The translations under genes were made by a program, and so were the position numbers. Under the pieces are notes generated by a model, which was given only the letters and a program-made list of their open reading frames with translations, was not told the DNA's origin and made no database searches. Positions 24,862 through 31,987 of a stretch of DNA of 32,170 nucleotides are shown one piece after another. Location of the stretch: the NCBI GenBank assembly GCA_945833995.1, contig CAMAGM010000016.1, positions 1 to 32,170 on the forward strand, given 5' to 3'. The stretch is from an uncultured Prevotella sp. (lineage in GTDB: Bacteria > Bacteroidota > Bacteroidia > Bacteroidales > Bacteroidaceae). The number at the start of each line of letters is the position of its first letter. Position 1 is the first letter of the stretch.

Positions 24862-24897
24862 GGAGTTAAGTCGTGAGGGAGTTAACTCCTTGACTCC
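24862..24897. repeat. GGAGTTAA palindrome after the barrel gene
   Basis: The perfect 12-mer GGAGTTAACTCC (24878-24889) is flanked by GGAGTTAAG (24862-24870) and CTTGACTCC (24889-24897), which pair with one mismatch. It touches the stop codon of the barrel gene (24898-24900). No T-tract follows on the minus strand. The wording is the same as in the arms at 330-445 and around the four-helix-bundle gene. Confidence 0.6.
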
Positions 24898-26139
24898 TTA
24901 TTTTATATTCAAGCGGAAACCGAGGTTGAGGCTGAAGTTCCATGGCTTTTCCTTGTAGATGTTCTGAATGTCGGAGTGGTTGTTGAAGTGGTGGCTTACG
25001 CCTGGCTCGACATATAATCCAAGGGCTGGCGTGATGTTGTATTCCACTCCCGCAGCACCTTGCATAGACCATTGTAGCCTACTTTCTGTCAGTTTCGTTT
25101 CCTCAGTCACGTCCCCAGGAGTCGTTTCCTTCATGTTGCCTTTCAATAGCTTTTCTGCCGTTCCACCCGCTATGATGTACAACTTCAACTGGTCGTTCTG
25201 CCAGATGTTGAGGCTGGCAGCCACAGGAATGCCTATGTAGTGGAGCTTTTGGCTGCCGTTGTGGTCTGGGTTGTCGTTGACGGTGAATGTTGAGTGCAGA
25301 TAGCTATAGTTCACGCCAGTGACTATGCTCCAACGCTCGTCGATGTTATAGCGCAGGCTTACACCTATTTTTATAGGTAGGTCGTGGTCGTAGCTCAAGT
25401 CGTGCCTTTTGGTCGTCATTAGCGGATAGGCTATGCCTTGCATCTGCATCTCGCCGTTGCTGTAGGTAGGCGCATCGCTCATTAGAAGGTTCATCGTGCC
25501 AACACCATTTCCTGAGTTGTTGGCTCCCATAAGCCCTTGCACATGCAGGTCGGCGGCGAATCCTCTGTGTGAGTCGCGCTTCTTAGTGTATGAAGGCTGC
25601 TCTGTCAGTGCCATATATCTGTAGTCCTGATTGGCTGTCTGGGTCTTCCTTGTGGCTTTTTCCTGCACCTTTTTCTCCACTTTTGTCTCCTCCGTTGCTC
25701 CTGTTTCCTCAATCTTAGGTAGTTCTACGGCTGTCTTCTCCGCATTGTCAGTGCTTGGAATAGTCGTCTCTGCCCTTGCCACTGTCTTTGCCTTTTCTGT
25801 CACAGCCAGTTCCCTTACGCTTTCCAAGCGTTCCTTTAGTGGGCTTATTGGCTTTTTGTCTGCCTGTTGCGATGTGTAGTTCTCCTGTGTGTTGGAGTCG
25901 ATGCTGTTGCCTTCCTCGCTGATGAACAATAGTCTCGTGCCGGCAATCGCTATCAACGCCACTGCCGCGGCTGTGGCAATGCGCTTCGTCCAAAGTGGTA
26001 CTATCGTGGCTTTCCTCGCCTGTGGGTTGGCTGCCCTTGCCTTGAGTGCCTTGTCAAGTTCCGACCATGACAACTCAGGGGCAGGCTTCTCTAAGCTGTC
26101 CATCTTCTGTTGCAGTTGTTGTTTCCAGTTCTCTGTCAT
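24898..26139 (-). CDS. Putative dual-membrane anti-sigma factor: cytoplasmic segment, inner-membrane helix, outer-membrane barrel
   Basis: Residues 1-50 form a charged cytoplasmic helix region with SWSELDKALKAR, 53-73 one transmembrane helix, 74 to about 190 a Lys/Glu/Thr-rich linker, and about 190-413 alternating beta strands with aromatic residues (IKIGVSLRYNI, WSIVTGVNYSYL, LKLYIIAGGTAEKLL, ALGLYVEPGVSHHF, WNFSLNLGFRLNIK), as in small outer-membrane barrels. The start codon overlaps the stop of an ECF sigma gene (ATGA). I recall that Bacteroides thetaiotaomicron has such proteins, called Dma, that cross both membranes and control an ECF sigma factor and vesicle formation. The same role is inferred here; barrel and topology were read by eye. 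Confidence 0.8.
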   Translation of the reverse strand: MTENWKQQLQQKMDSLEKPAPELSWSELDKALKARAANPQARKATIVPLWTKRIATAAAVALIAIAGTRLLFISEEGNSIDSNTQENYTSQQADKKPISPLKERLESVRELAVTEKAKTVARAETTIPSTDNAEKTAVELPKIEETGATEETKVEKKVQEKATRKTQTANQDYRYMALTEQPSYTKKRDSHRGFAADLHVQGLMGANNSGNGVGTMNLLMSDAPTYSNGEMQMQGIAYPLMTTKRHDLSYDHDLPIKIGVSLRYNIDERWSIVTGVNYSYLHSTFTVNDNPDHNGSQKLHYIGIPVAASLNIWQNDQLKLYIIAGGTAEKLLKGNMKETTPGDVTEETKLTESRLQWSMQGAAGVEYNITPALGLYVEPGVSHHFNNHSDIQNIYKEKPWNFSLNLGFRLNIK

Positions 26140-26720
26140 GATCGTTTGTCTTTATTGTTCTTTTTATACTTCTCTATCTCCCTTGCCAGCATGTTTTTTG
26201 CCCTATGGAATTGTGATGCCGAGGTGTCTGCCTTTATGCCAAGTGTCGCGGCTATCTCTTTGTGGCTTTTCCCCTCAATGGCGTAGAGGTTGAACACCGC
26301 TCGGTAGCCATCAGGCAAGTTGCGTATCATCTCGTGAATTGTCTCTGCCGAGAGCTCGCCTATGTCTGGCTCTGTGTCGTCGTCGGCATAGGCAAGGTTG
26401 CCGATGTCCTTGTCGGCGAAAGTGTCGTTCTGTCGGCGTTTAGCCTTAATGAAGTTGAGAGCTTGGTTCACGACAATGCGTGTAGCCCAAGCTCTCAACG
26501 AGCCTTTTTCATGGTATTTAAAGCTGTCGATGTGTTCAATGATGCTCAACATGGCATCCTGCATCACGTCTTGCACGTCGTGGTCGTCGGTGATGTATCT
26601 CGAGCAAACGGCGGTCAGCTGCCCTCCGAATTGGGCATAGAAGTCGCGCATCGCACGGTTGTCGCCCCTGCGGATGCCCTCGGCAATAGCCTTTTCGTCG
26701 TTATGCCCGAAGATGTTCAC
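26136..26720 (-). CDS. ECF-type RNA polymerase sigma factor
   Basis: A 194-residue sigma-70 family protein with only regions 2 and 4, hence extracytoplasmic-function type. Region 2 (about residues 25-95) has DHDVQDVMQDAMLSII and the -10-contacting GSLRAWATRIVVNQALNF. Region 4 (about 134-182) has LPDGYRAVFNLYAIEGKSHKEIAATLGI, a helix-turn-helix. The last residues are Lys/Asn-rich. The start follows the nigD-like stop directly, and the stop overlaps the anti-sigma/barrel gene, so all three are likely co-translated. The sub-family (ECF21?) cannot be fixed without a profile search. Confidence 0.95.
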   Translation of the reverse strand: MNIFGHNDEKAIAEGIRRGDNRAMRDFYAQFGGQLTAVCSRYITDDHDVQDVMQDAMLSIIEHIDSFKYHEKGSLRAWATRIVVNQALNFIKAKRRQNDTFADKDIGNLAYADDDTEPDIGELSAETIHEMIRNLPDGYRAVFNLYAIEGKSHKEIAATLGIKADTSASQFHRAKNMLAREIEKYKKNNKDKRS

Positions 26721-27443
26721 TTAGTCGTCGTTCCTTGGTATGTATTTGAATTTTACAGATTTGTCGCCTGTGAATGATTTCCACTTTATTTTTATCTCGC
26801 GTGGTGTCCTGTCGATGTCTTTCTCTAGGTCGAGATAGAAAGCCACCATTCCGTCGCCGATCACACCGCTTGTCTCTCCGTTGGCATCGTGGTGGAAGCA
26901 GAATGTGGCGAGTCCGTCCTCATCTGCTACGCGTACGAGGTTGACGCGGTGTACGTTGCCCTGTGTCCAGTTGGTACGGAAGCGAATGTTCATATAGCCG
27001 TCTTCCGCCAAAGTTTCAAGGTTGCTTTTCACTATTTCCACTGGGTCGTTGCCGTAGGCCTCGTTGTTTGCCTCTTCCGACTCAAGAGCAGGTGCAAGGG
27101 GCTTGGTCAGGATGGTGTCGAGGTGTGTCACCGTTATTGACTTTATGTCTGCGGTGAGCGAAGGTGCCGAGTCGAACTTGAAGTAGATGTAGGCTCTTTG
27201 CTCTTTCTTCTCCTTCAGCGGGAATTCCTTTATGTTGGAACAGGTGACGACAGTTGAGTCGCTGAGCTGTATCCACCAAGGGTGGGCTTCCGTGTCAGGT
27301 TTCAGTGTCACTACGCCTACCATTGTGTCAGGGTCGGTGATGAAGTAGTTTTCGTCGTCATCGTCGTCAAGACACGACTGGAGTGTGAAGGCAACAGTTG
27401 TGAGTGCCATCATGGTAAGGATGAATGTCTTTATTCTTCTCAT
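26721..27443 (-). CDS. NigD-like lipoprotein
   Basis: The 240-residue protein opens with a lipoprotein signal peptide, positive residues then a hydrophobic stretch, ending at lipobox LQSC with Cys24. Five Asp follow (26-30), which fits the acidic signal that sends lipoproteins to the surface in Bacteroidetes. The rest, with repeated beta-type segments, resembles NigD-like proteins, named after a gene beside the bacteriocin nigrescin of Prevotella nigrescens. Their molecular role is not established. It is the first gene of an operon with an ECF sigma factor and its probable anti-sigma partner, which suggests an envelope function under that sigma factor's control. Confidence 0.88.
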   Translation of the reverse strand: MRRIKTFILTMMALTTVAFTLQSCLDDDDDENYFITDPDTMVGVVTLKPDTEAHPWWIQLSDSTVVTCSNIKEFPLKEKKEQRAYIYFKFDSAPSLTADIKSITVTHLDTILTKPLAPALESEEANNEAYGNDPVEIVKSNLETLAEDGYMNIRFRTNWTQGNVHRVNLVRVADEDGLATFCFHHDANGETSGVIGDGMVAFYLDLEKDIDRTPREIKIKWKSFTGDKSVKFKYIPRNDD

Positions 27444-27463
27444 AATTCTTTCTATTTGTTTTT

Positions 27464-27491
27464 TTGTTACACCCTATAAATGGCGTAACAA
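27464..27491. promoter_or_regulatory. TTGTTAC inverted repeat upstream of the nigD-like/ECF operon
   Basis: TTGTTACACC (27464-27473) and GGCGTAACAA (27482-27491) pair over 10 positions with one mismatch around 8 nt. It lies 21-48 nt before the nigD-like ATG. No TAnnTTTG box is found in this gap, which would suit a promoter read by an alternative sigma factor. The GTAAC part resembles the AAC-containing -35 elements of ECF promoters; whether this is a sigma target or an operator is open. Confidence 0.5.
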
Positions 27492-27524
27492 GGGAAAACT
27501 TGCACGGGAAGAACGTAAATAATG

Positions 27525-28214
27525 TTAAATCCTGCCTTCCTCGTGGTAAGAGAAATATCGGCCATCGGTAATTATAAGGTGGTCGAGGAAGAATATGCGC
27601 ATCAGTTTGCACGCTTCCTTCATGCGTGTGGTCAGTCGGTCGTCGTCACCACTGGGGCGAGGATTGTTGCTTGGGTGGTTGTGGCAGAGAGCAAGAACGG
27701 TGGCGTTGTTCAGTATGGCGTGTTTCATTATCACCCTTACGTCCACGGCTGTCTCGCTAATTCCGCCATGTGAGATTCTTACTTTCTTTATCAGCTTGAA
27801 GTTCTGGTTCATCAGCAGCACCCAAGCCTCTTCCACGTCGAGGTCTTGCATCAGTGGGTGCATGTGTTCATAGATGGCTGCAGCTGAGGCAAGGTCGAGC
27901 CGCTCCTCTGCCTTCTCCAGTTGCCGGCGCTTGCCGAGCTCGCAAGCGGCGAGAATCGTTATTGCCTTTGCAGGGCCTATACCTTCATATTCGCACAATT
28001 CGGCAATGGATTTCTTGCCGAGGGTGTTCAGATTGTTGTTGCAGTTGTCCATCACTCGCTTCATCAGATCCACGGCACTCTCCTTGGTATTGCCTGACCC
28101 AATAAGTATGGCAAGCAATTCGGAATTGCTGAGTGCCTCTGCACCAAGGCGCTCCATTTTTTCACGGGGTCTATCCTCGACAGCCCATTTGTTGATGCTA
28201 AGCTTGTCAGTCAT
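27525..28214 (-). CDS. radC: RadC family JAB/MPN+ domain protein
   Basis: RadC proteins combine a helix-hairpin-helix (here ELCEYEGIGPAKAITILA, about residues 73-90) with a JAB1/MPN metalloprotease-like domain. The metal motif is intact: HNHPSNNPRPSGDD from residue 178, with the upstream Glu in SETAVDV. The old link to DNA repair was not confirmed, and the function remains unknown. The start chosen is Met at 28214, since family members usually begin a few residues before LSINKWAVEDRPREK; a Met at 28229 is also possible. Either way the gene overlaps the end of the upstream glycosyltransferase, so they share an mRNA. Confidence 0.94.
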   Translation of the reverse strand: MTDKLSINKWAVEDRPREKMERLGAEALSNSELLAILIGSGNTKESAVDLMKRVMDNCNNNLNTLGKKSIAELCEYEGIGPAKAITILAACELGKRRQLEKAEERLDLASAAAIYEHMHPLMQDLDVEEAWVLLMNQNFKLIKKVRISHGGISETAVDVRVIMKHAILNNATVLALCHNHPSNNPRPSGDDDRLTTRMKEACKLMRIFFLDHLIITDGRYFSYHEEGRI

Positions 28215-29253
28215 AGAACGATTTTTCAAATGCTTGGAAAATGTCTTTCTTCATGACGCAGCGTTTCCACCATGCCTCGATGAAGCCGAAGCCATAGCCC
28301 ATCAGCTGCACGAAGGCGGCACCGATGGAGATGAAGCCTATTGCCGTACTCTTGTTGCGTATGGACGAATCGATGAAAATGAGAAGTGAATAGAGGAGTA
28401 TTGGAGCAAGTGAGGCTATGACAAACCAATACCATAGTTTGAAGTCGTCTTGATTGCCATATACCATCATTATCCTGCCAAAGCAAGCCAAGAGGAATAG
28501 GCAGATTACACCAACGGTAAACACCATCGGCAAAAGATGAACCAGCTTAAGCGATTCAGGATAGAGCTTGAAGAGGTTTATACGTGCTATGCCACTATTA
28601 TAAACCTGTCGGAAGAATTTGCGCATGTCGGTACGGCGCTTGTGCCAAACCCATGCTTCGGGAAAGAGGCGGCAGCGGTAGCCAGCCTTGAAGATGCGTA
28701 TGGAGAAGTCAATGTCCTCGCCGAAGCGCATCTTTGAAAAACCTCCAAGACGGAGATATACATCGCGGCGGATGCCCATGTTGAAAGAGCGGGGATAGAA
28801 CTTGTCGAGCTTCTTCTTGCCGCCGCGTATTCCACCCGTGGTGAAGAAACTCGTCATCGAGTAGCTTATTGCCTTCTGAGTCTCGGTGAACGACTCGTGG
28901 GCACAGTCGGGACCTCCGAAAGCATCGGCAGGCTCACGCCCAAGCTCGTCGTCAACAGCCTTCAGATAGCCTTCGGGCAACACCACGTCGGAGTCGAGCA
29001 CAATGAGATATTCTCCTTTGGCACGTTCGGCACCATAGTTGCGGCTTTGTCCAGGCCCTGAGTTACGCTTCATGAAATATTTCAGGTCGAGTCGTTCCTC
29101 ATAGCGTTGGCAAACCTCTTTGCAAGGTTTTTCCGACCCATCTTCCACAATGACGACCTCAAAGTCCTTCACCGTCTGTCGGCAAAGACTCTCCAAAAGT
29201 TCGTCCACCTCATCTGGACGATTGAAAACAGGAACGATGATGGAATATTTCAT
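28207..29253 (-). CDS. Family 2 glycosyltransferase with C-terminal membrane helices
   Basis: Residues 1-230 are a GT-A domain: SIIVPVFNRPDEVDELL at the start, EDGS at 37-40, the metal-binding DSD at 87-89 and GED at 178-180 (acceptor side catalytic motif). Three transmembrane helices follow at about 239-259, 274-294 and 305-325, with a short basic cytoplasmic tail. This layout fits an inner-membrane enzyme that adds sugars to a lipid carrier or lipid acceptor; the substrate cannot be told. No other polysaccharide gene is nearby. It overlaps radC. Confidence 0.93.
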   Translation of the reverse strand: MKYSIIVPVFNRPDEVDELLESLCRQTVKDFEVVIVEDGSEKPCKEVCQRYEERLDLKYFMKRNSGPGQSRNYGAERAKGEYLIVLDSDVVLPEGYLKAVDDELGREPADAFGGPDCAHESFTETQKAISYSMTSFFTTGGIRGGKKKLDKFYPRSFNMGIRRDVYLRLGGFSKMRFGEDIDFSIRIFKAGYRCRLFPEAWVWHKRRTDMRKFFRQVYNSGIARINLFKLYPESLKLVHLLPMVFTVGVICLFLLACFGRIMMVYGNQDDFKLWYWFVIASLAPILLYSLLIFIDSSIRNKSTAIGFISIGAAFVQLMGYGFGFIEAWWKRCVMKKDIFQAFEKSFYD

Positions 29254-29261
29254 GGGAGTGT

Positions 29262-29366
29262 TTTTGAGTGAGGAGTGAGGAGTGTGGAGTGAGAATAGCG
29301 AGAGCCTGAAACCTGTGCAGTTCGGTAATCTCTCTCCTCACTCCACACTCCTCACTCCTCTAAAAA
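29262..29366. repeat. Inverted repeat with GAGGAGTG tandem arms between efp and the glycosyltransferase gene
   Basis: A 24-bp arm at 29270-29293 (starting GAGGAGTGAGGAGTGTGG) has its perfect complement at 29337-29360, around a core of 43 nt. TTTTT and AAAAA stand outside the arms. The arm is built of related GAGTG/GAGGAGTG words. It begins 9 nt after the efp stop and ends 16 nt before the next gene. The hairpin could end or protect the efp mRNA; the transcript of the glycosyltransferase would have to read through it or start after it. Confidence 0.85.
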
Positions 29367-29369
29367 CAA

Positions 29370-29936
29370 TTATTCCTTTACTCTCTGCAGATAGCTGCCG
29401 TCGCGGGTGTCAACCTGAATGAGGTCGCCCTCGTTGATGAACAGAGGCACACGGATTTCAACGCCAGTCTCCAGTGTAGCAGGCTTTGTGGCGTTTGTAG
29501 CAGTGTCGCCCTTCACGCCTGGCTCGCTGTGAGTAACGCGGAGGTAAGTCTTTACAGGCATTTCAGCGTAGAGGATAGTTCCGTCAGTAGTGTCTGTAAC
29601 AACCTCAACGATATCGCTCTCCTTCATATACTCGTGACCGATAACCAAGTCGTTGGCGATTGGAATCTGCTCGAAAGTCTCCTGGTTCATGAAGATGCGA
29701 CCTGTTGGGTCCTCATAGAGATACTGGTATGGACGGCGCTCGATCACTACATCCTCCAGTTTGAAGCCTACCTGGAAAGTACGGTCGAGCACGCGACCGT
29801 CAGTCACGTTCTTCAGTTTTGTGTTCATTACTGTGTTGCCCTTACCTGGCTTTCTGTGCTGGAAATCGATGCATACCCAAATGCCGCCATCCATGCGAAT
29901 GGCTGTTCCCTTCTTAATGTCTTGTGAATTAATCAT
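29370..29936 (-). CDS. efp: Elongation factor P
   Basis: EF-P enters the ribosomal E site and helps it past proline runs. The 188-residue protein has three beta-barrel domains. The loop that reaches the peptidyl-transfer centre reads HRKPGKGNTV, with Lys32 at the position that is modified in E. coli; no epmA/epmB-like gene is in view, so the modification here, if any, is unknown. The end GDLIQVDTRDGSYLQRVKE is typical of the family. A -7 box lies 47 nt upstream. Confidence 0.98.
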   Translation of the reverse strand: MINSQDIKKGTAIRMDGGIWVCIDFQHRKPGKGNTVMNTKLKNVTDGRVLDRTFQVGFKLEDVVIERRPYQYLYEDPTGRIFMNQETFEQIPIANDLVIGHEYMKESDIVEVVTDTTDGTILYAEMPVKTYLRVTHSEPGVKGDTATNATKPATLETGVEIRVPLFINEGDLIQVDTRDGSYLQRVKE

Positions 29937-29983
29937 ATACTTTATATAACTGTTATATTATGAATTATCTCCTAATTTCGGTG

Positions 29984-29991
29984 CAAAGTTA
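29984..29991 (-). promoter_or_regulatory. Candidate -7 box for efp
   Basis: Minus-strand TAACTTTG is a good match to TAnnTTTG, identical to the gpmI box. No clear TTTG at the -33 distance. Leader of about 40 nt. Confidence 0.55.
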
Positions 29992-30054
29992 CAGCAAAAA
30001 ATTGGAAAAAGGCTTGTTTTCTCGAAAAAAACATAAAAGTTTTAGCTAAAAATC

Positions 30055-30109
30055 CAATAATCAGTAATCAATAATCAATAATCAGTAATCAATAATCAAT
30101 CATTAATCA
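30055..30109. repeat. 21-bp repeat at the end of dnaN
   Basis: CAATAATCAGTAATCAATAAT is present twice without change (30055-30075 and 30076-30096), each made of three 7-bp words; a decayed third copy follows to 30109. The dnaN stop (30096-30098) and its last residues lie inside the repeat. Confidence 0.8.
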
Positions 30110-31220
30110 GCATCGGCATCATCAGCATGAGCACATCCTGGTCCTCTGACTGCTCCATAGGTACGACAAGACCGGCGCGACTGGGGTCGGCAAGCTGTAT
30201 GTTAACCTCCTGGCAATCAAAGTTACTCAGTACCTCAACAAATACCGAGCCCTTGAATCCGATGCTCATCGGGCGACCGTTATATTCGCATGCCATGCGT
30301 TCGGTGGCAGTCTTGTTGAAGTCGAAGTCCTCGGCATCAAGTTGCAGAATACCTCCTTCGATATGGAATCGGATAAGGTTGGAAGCATCATTGGAGAACG
30401 GTTGAACACGCTTGATGGCAGCCAGCAGGCCCTCTCTGTCAACAACCACCTCGTTGGTGTTGTTCTGAGGTATGACTGAGTTGTAATTAGGATATCTTCC
30501 CTCGATGAGTCGGCAGTTCATCGTACTGTCGTTGAAGAGGATAAGCGCATTGCGGTCGTCGAATCTCATCACCACCTCACTGTCGTCCTTAAGCAGCATG
30601 TTCTTCAAGAGACTTGCCGGTTTCTTAGGCAGGATGAATGCAGCTGGTTGCTCTGTCTTGATAGAGAACAGACGGTTGCGCACCAGTTTGTGGCCATCGC
30701 TTGCCACCACTGTAAGGCACTCGTGGGATGCGTCGAAGTAGATACCGTTCATCACCGGGCGGAGTTCCTCCTGAGCCGTAGCGAAGATGGTGCGGTTGAT
30801 ATTCTCCGACAGTTGACTGCTTTTGATCACTATTTCGTGGGCATTGTCATCCACACCCTGTGGTTGCGGGAAATTATCGGCTGATTCAATGGGCAATGCG
30901 AATTGTCCGTTGAGATACGTCACCTTTGCCGTGTTGTCCGACTTGTTAACATCGAATGTGATAGGTTGTTCAGAGAATCCTTTCACTGCATCGAGGATGT
31001 AGTGGCTGTCGATGGTAAACGAGTCATTGGCATCACACTCCGTCAGTTCAATTGGTGTGGACAACCAAATCTCACCGTCGGAGGCGGTAAGGTGAAGGAC
31101 ATTGTTTTCTGTTCTGAAAACAAAGTGACCCAATATTGCAATAGGGTTCTTACTGTTGATTACCCTTGACAGGGCTGAAAGTTTGCTGCTTAATGCAGTA
31201 CTGGATAATGTAAATCTCAT
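30096..31220 (-). CDS. dnaN: DNA polymerase III sliding clamp, beta subunit
   Basis: DnaN forms the dimeric ring that holds the replicative polymerase on DNA. From Met at 31220 the protein has 374 residues, starting MRFTLSSTALSSKLSALSRV, which is the normal family start. The three repeated clamp domains are visible by length, and the C-terminal VVPMEQ with MLMMPM follows the typical (V/I)xPM(R/Q) ending. The frame stays open to 31358, but the extra 46 codons have no family resemblance and contain the promoter, so they are not translated. It is divergent from the DUF3127 gene. The last few codons lie in a 21-bp repeat. Confidence 0.97.
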   Translation of the reverse strand: MRFTLSSTALSSKLSALSRVINSKNPIAILGHFVFRTENNVLHLTASDGEIWLSTPIELTECDANDSFTIDSHYILDAVKGFSEQPITFDVNKSDNTAKVTYLNGQFALPIESADNFPQPQGVDDNAHEIVIKSSQLSENINRTIFATAQEELRPVMNGIYFDASHECLTVVASDGHKLVRNRLFSIKTEQPAAFILPKKPASLLKNMLLKDDSEVVMRFDDRNALILFNDSTMNCRLIEGRYPNYNSVIPQNNTNEVVVDREGLLAAIKRVQPFSNDASNLIRFHIEGGILQLDAEDFDFNKTATERMACEYNGRPMSIGFKGSVFVEVLSNFDCQEVNIQLADPSRAGLVVPMEQSEDQDVLMLMMPMLIND

Positions 31221-31263
31221 GAGTTTATATGTTTTTTGTTTTTTATCGTCTTTAAATTGACTA

Positions 31264-31295
31264 CAAAAATACAAAATATTTGCGATTGTAGCAAA
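31264..31295 (-). promoter_or_regulatory. Promoter of dnaN
   Basis: On the minus strand TTTG (31292-31295), exactly 20 nt, then TATTTTTG (31264-31271). The start near 31257 gives a leader of about 37 nt and excludes the upstream Met codon at 31358. Confidence 0.65.
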
Positions 31296-31311
31296 ATTAT
31301 TCGCCAAAAAG

Positions 31312-31342
31312 TTGCATAAATTAAAACTAATTTGTAATTTTG
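31312..31342 (+). promoter_or_regulatory. Promoter of the DUF3127 gene
   Basis: TTG (31312-31314), exactly 20 nt, then TAATTTTG (31335-31342). The start near 31349 gives a leader of about 36 nt. Its -33 element is 16 nt from the -33 element of the dnaN promoter, so the two promoters are back to back. Confidence 0.65.
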
Positions 31343-31384
31343 CGCTATAATTGAGCAAAAATCACAATTTATATACAAAATATT

Positions 31385-31801
31385 ATGGAAATAACAGGAA
31401 AAATTATCGCCGTTTTGCCGGCAAGAGAAGGTGTATCTCAGCGCACTGGTAATGCGTGGAAGATGCAGGAGTATGTTATCGAGACACACGACCAATACCC
31501 CAAGAAATGTTGCTTCAACATCTTTGGAGCTGAGAAGATCAGTCAGTTTAATATTCAGTTGGGTGAAGAGCTGACGGTATCATTCGACATTGATGCTCGT
31601 GAGTATCAAGGAAAATATTATAATGATATACGCGCGTGGGCAATCAATCGCAATGTTCAGGTGCCTGGTGCGGCTCCCGTGCCCGGTGCCGATGGTGTAG
31701 CTGCAGCTGCTCCCGCCGCTGCTCCTGCTGCCCCCGAGGCTCCATTCCCTCCACAGCAGCCCGCTGCTGAGGGTGGCAGTGCCGACGACCTGCCGTTCTA
31801 A
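31385..31801 (+). CDS. DUF3127 single-strand-binding-like protein with DDLPF tip
   Basis: Residues 1-92 form a small beta-rich domain of the DUF3127 family (MEITGKIIAVLPAREGVSQ, FNIFGAEKI, REYQGKYYNDIRAWAI), which looks like an OB fold. It is followed by an Ala/Pro-rich flexible linker (93-131) and ends in DDLPF (134-138). Bacterial SSB has the same plan: OB fold, flexible linker, and a DDDIPF tip that binds repair and replication proteins. An SSB-like role is inferred from this and from divergent pairing with dnaN; DNA binding is not shown by the sequence alone. The ATG at 31385 fits the promoter. A very strong terminator follows. Confidence 0.9.
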   Translation: MEITGKIIAVLPAREGVSQRTGNAWKMQEYVIETHDQYPKKCCFNIFGAEKISQFNIQLGEELTVSFDIDAREYQGKYYNDIRAWAINRNVQVPGAAPVPGADGVAAAAPAAAPAAPEAPFPPQQPAAEGGSADDLPF

Positions 31802-31813
31802 AGAAATTAGGAA

Positions 31814-31902
31814 TAGCCCTGAAAGGGCGACATAGCACAGGATAGGGCGTGAGTGTAGCCCTGAAAGGGCGATATAACATAGGATAGGGCGTGAGCCCTA
31901 TC
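31814..31902. repeat. 42-bp repeat with GCCCTGAAAGGGC core, two copies
   Basis: Copies start at 31814 and 31856: TAGCCCTGAAAGGGCGA, then ACATAGGATAGGGCGTGAG-like sequence. Each has the GCCCT/AGGGC palindrome. The second continues into GATAGGGC-GTGA-GCCCTATC (31883-31902), a stem-loop. It lies between the DUF3127 stop and its terminator, so it would be part of the 3' untranslated mRNA. Confidence 0.8.
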
Positions 31903-31925
31903 TTATGAAATGCCCCAATTTTTTT

Positions 31926-31969
31926 CCTCCCCTCCACGCGCCTTTGGCGCGTGGAGGGGAGGTTTTTTT
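31926..31969 (+). terminator. Strong intrinsic terminator after the DUF3127 gene
   Basis: CCTCCCCTCCACGCGCC (31926-31942) and its perfect complement (31946-31962) form a 17-bp GC-rich stem with a TTT loop, followed by T7 (31963-31969). Confidence 0.95.
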
Positions 31970-31987
31970 GTAAATTCCATATACACA

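Noticed and set aside
24862..24897. GGAGTTAACTCC palindrome as an intrinsic terminator of the barrel gene
   Set aside because: No T-tract follows the hairpin on the minus strand, and the stem is short and AT-rich.
31221..31358. 46-codon N-terminal extension of dnaN
   Set aside because: It contains the -33 and -7 elements, is AT-rich and unlike any clamp; the family start MRFTLSS lies at 31220.
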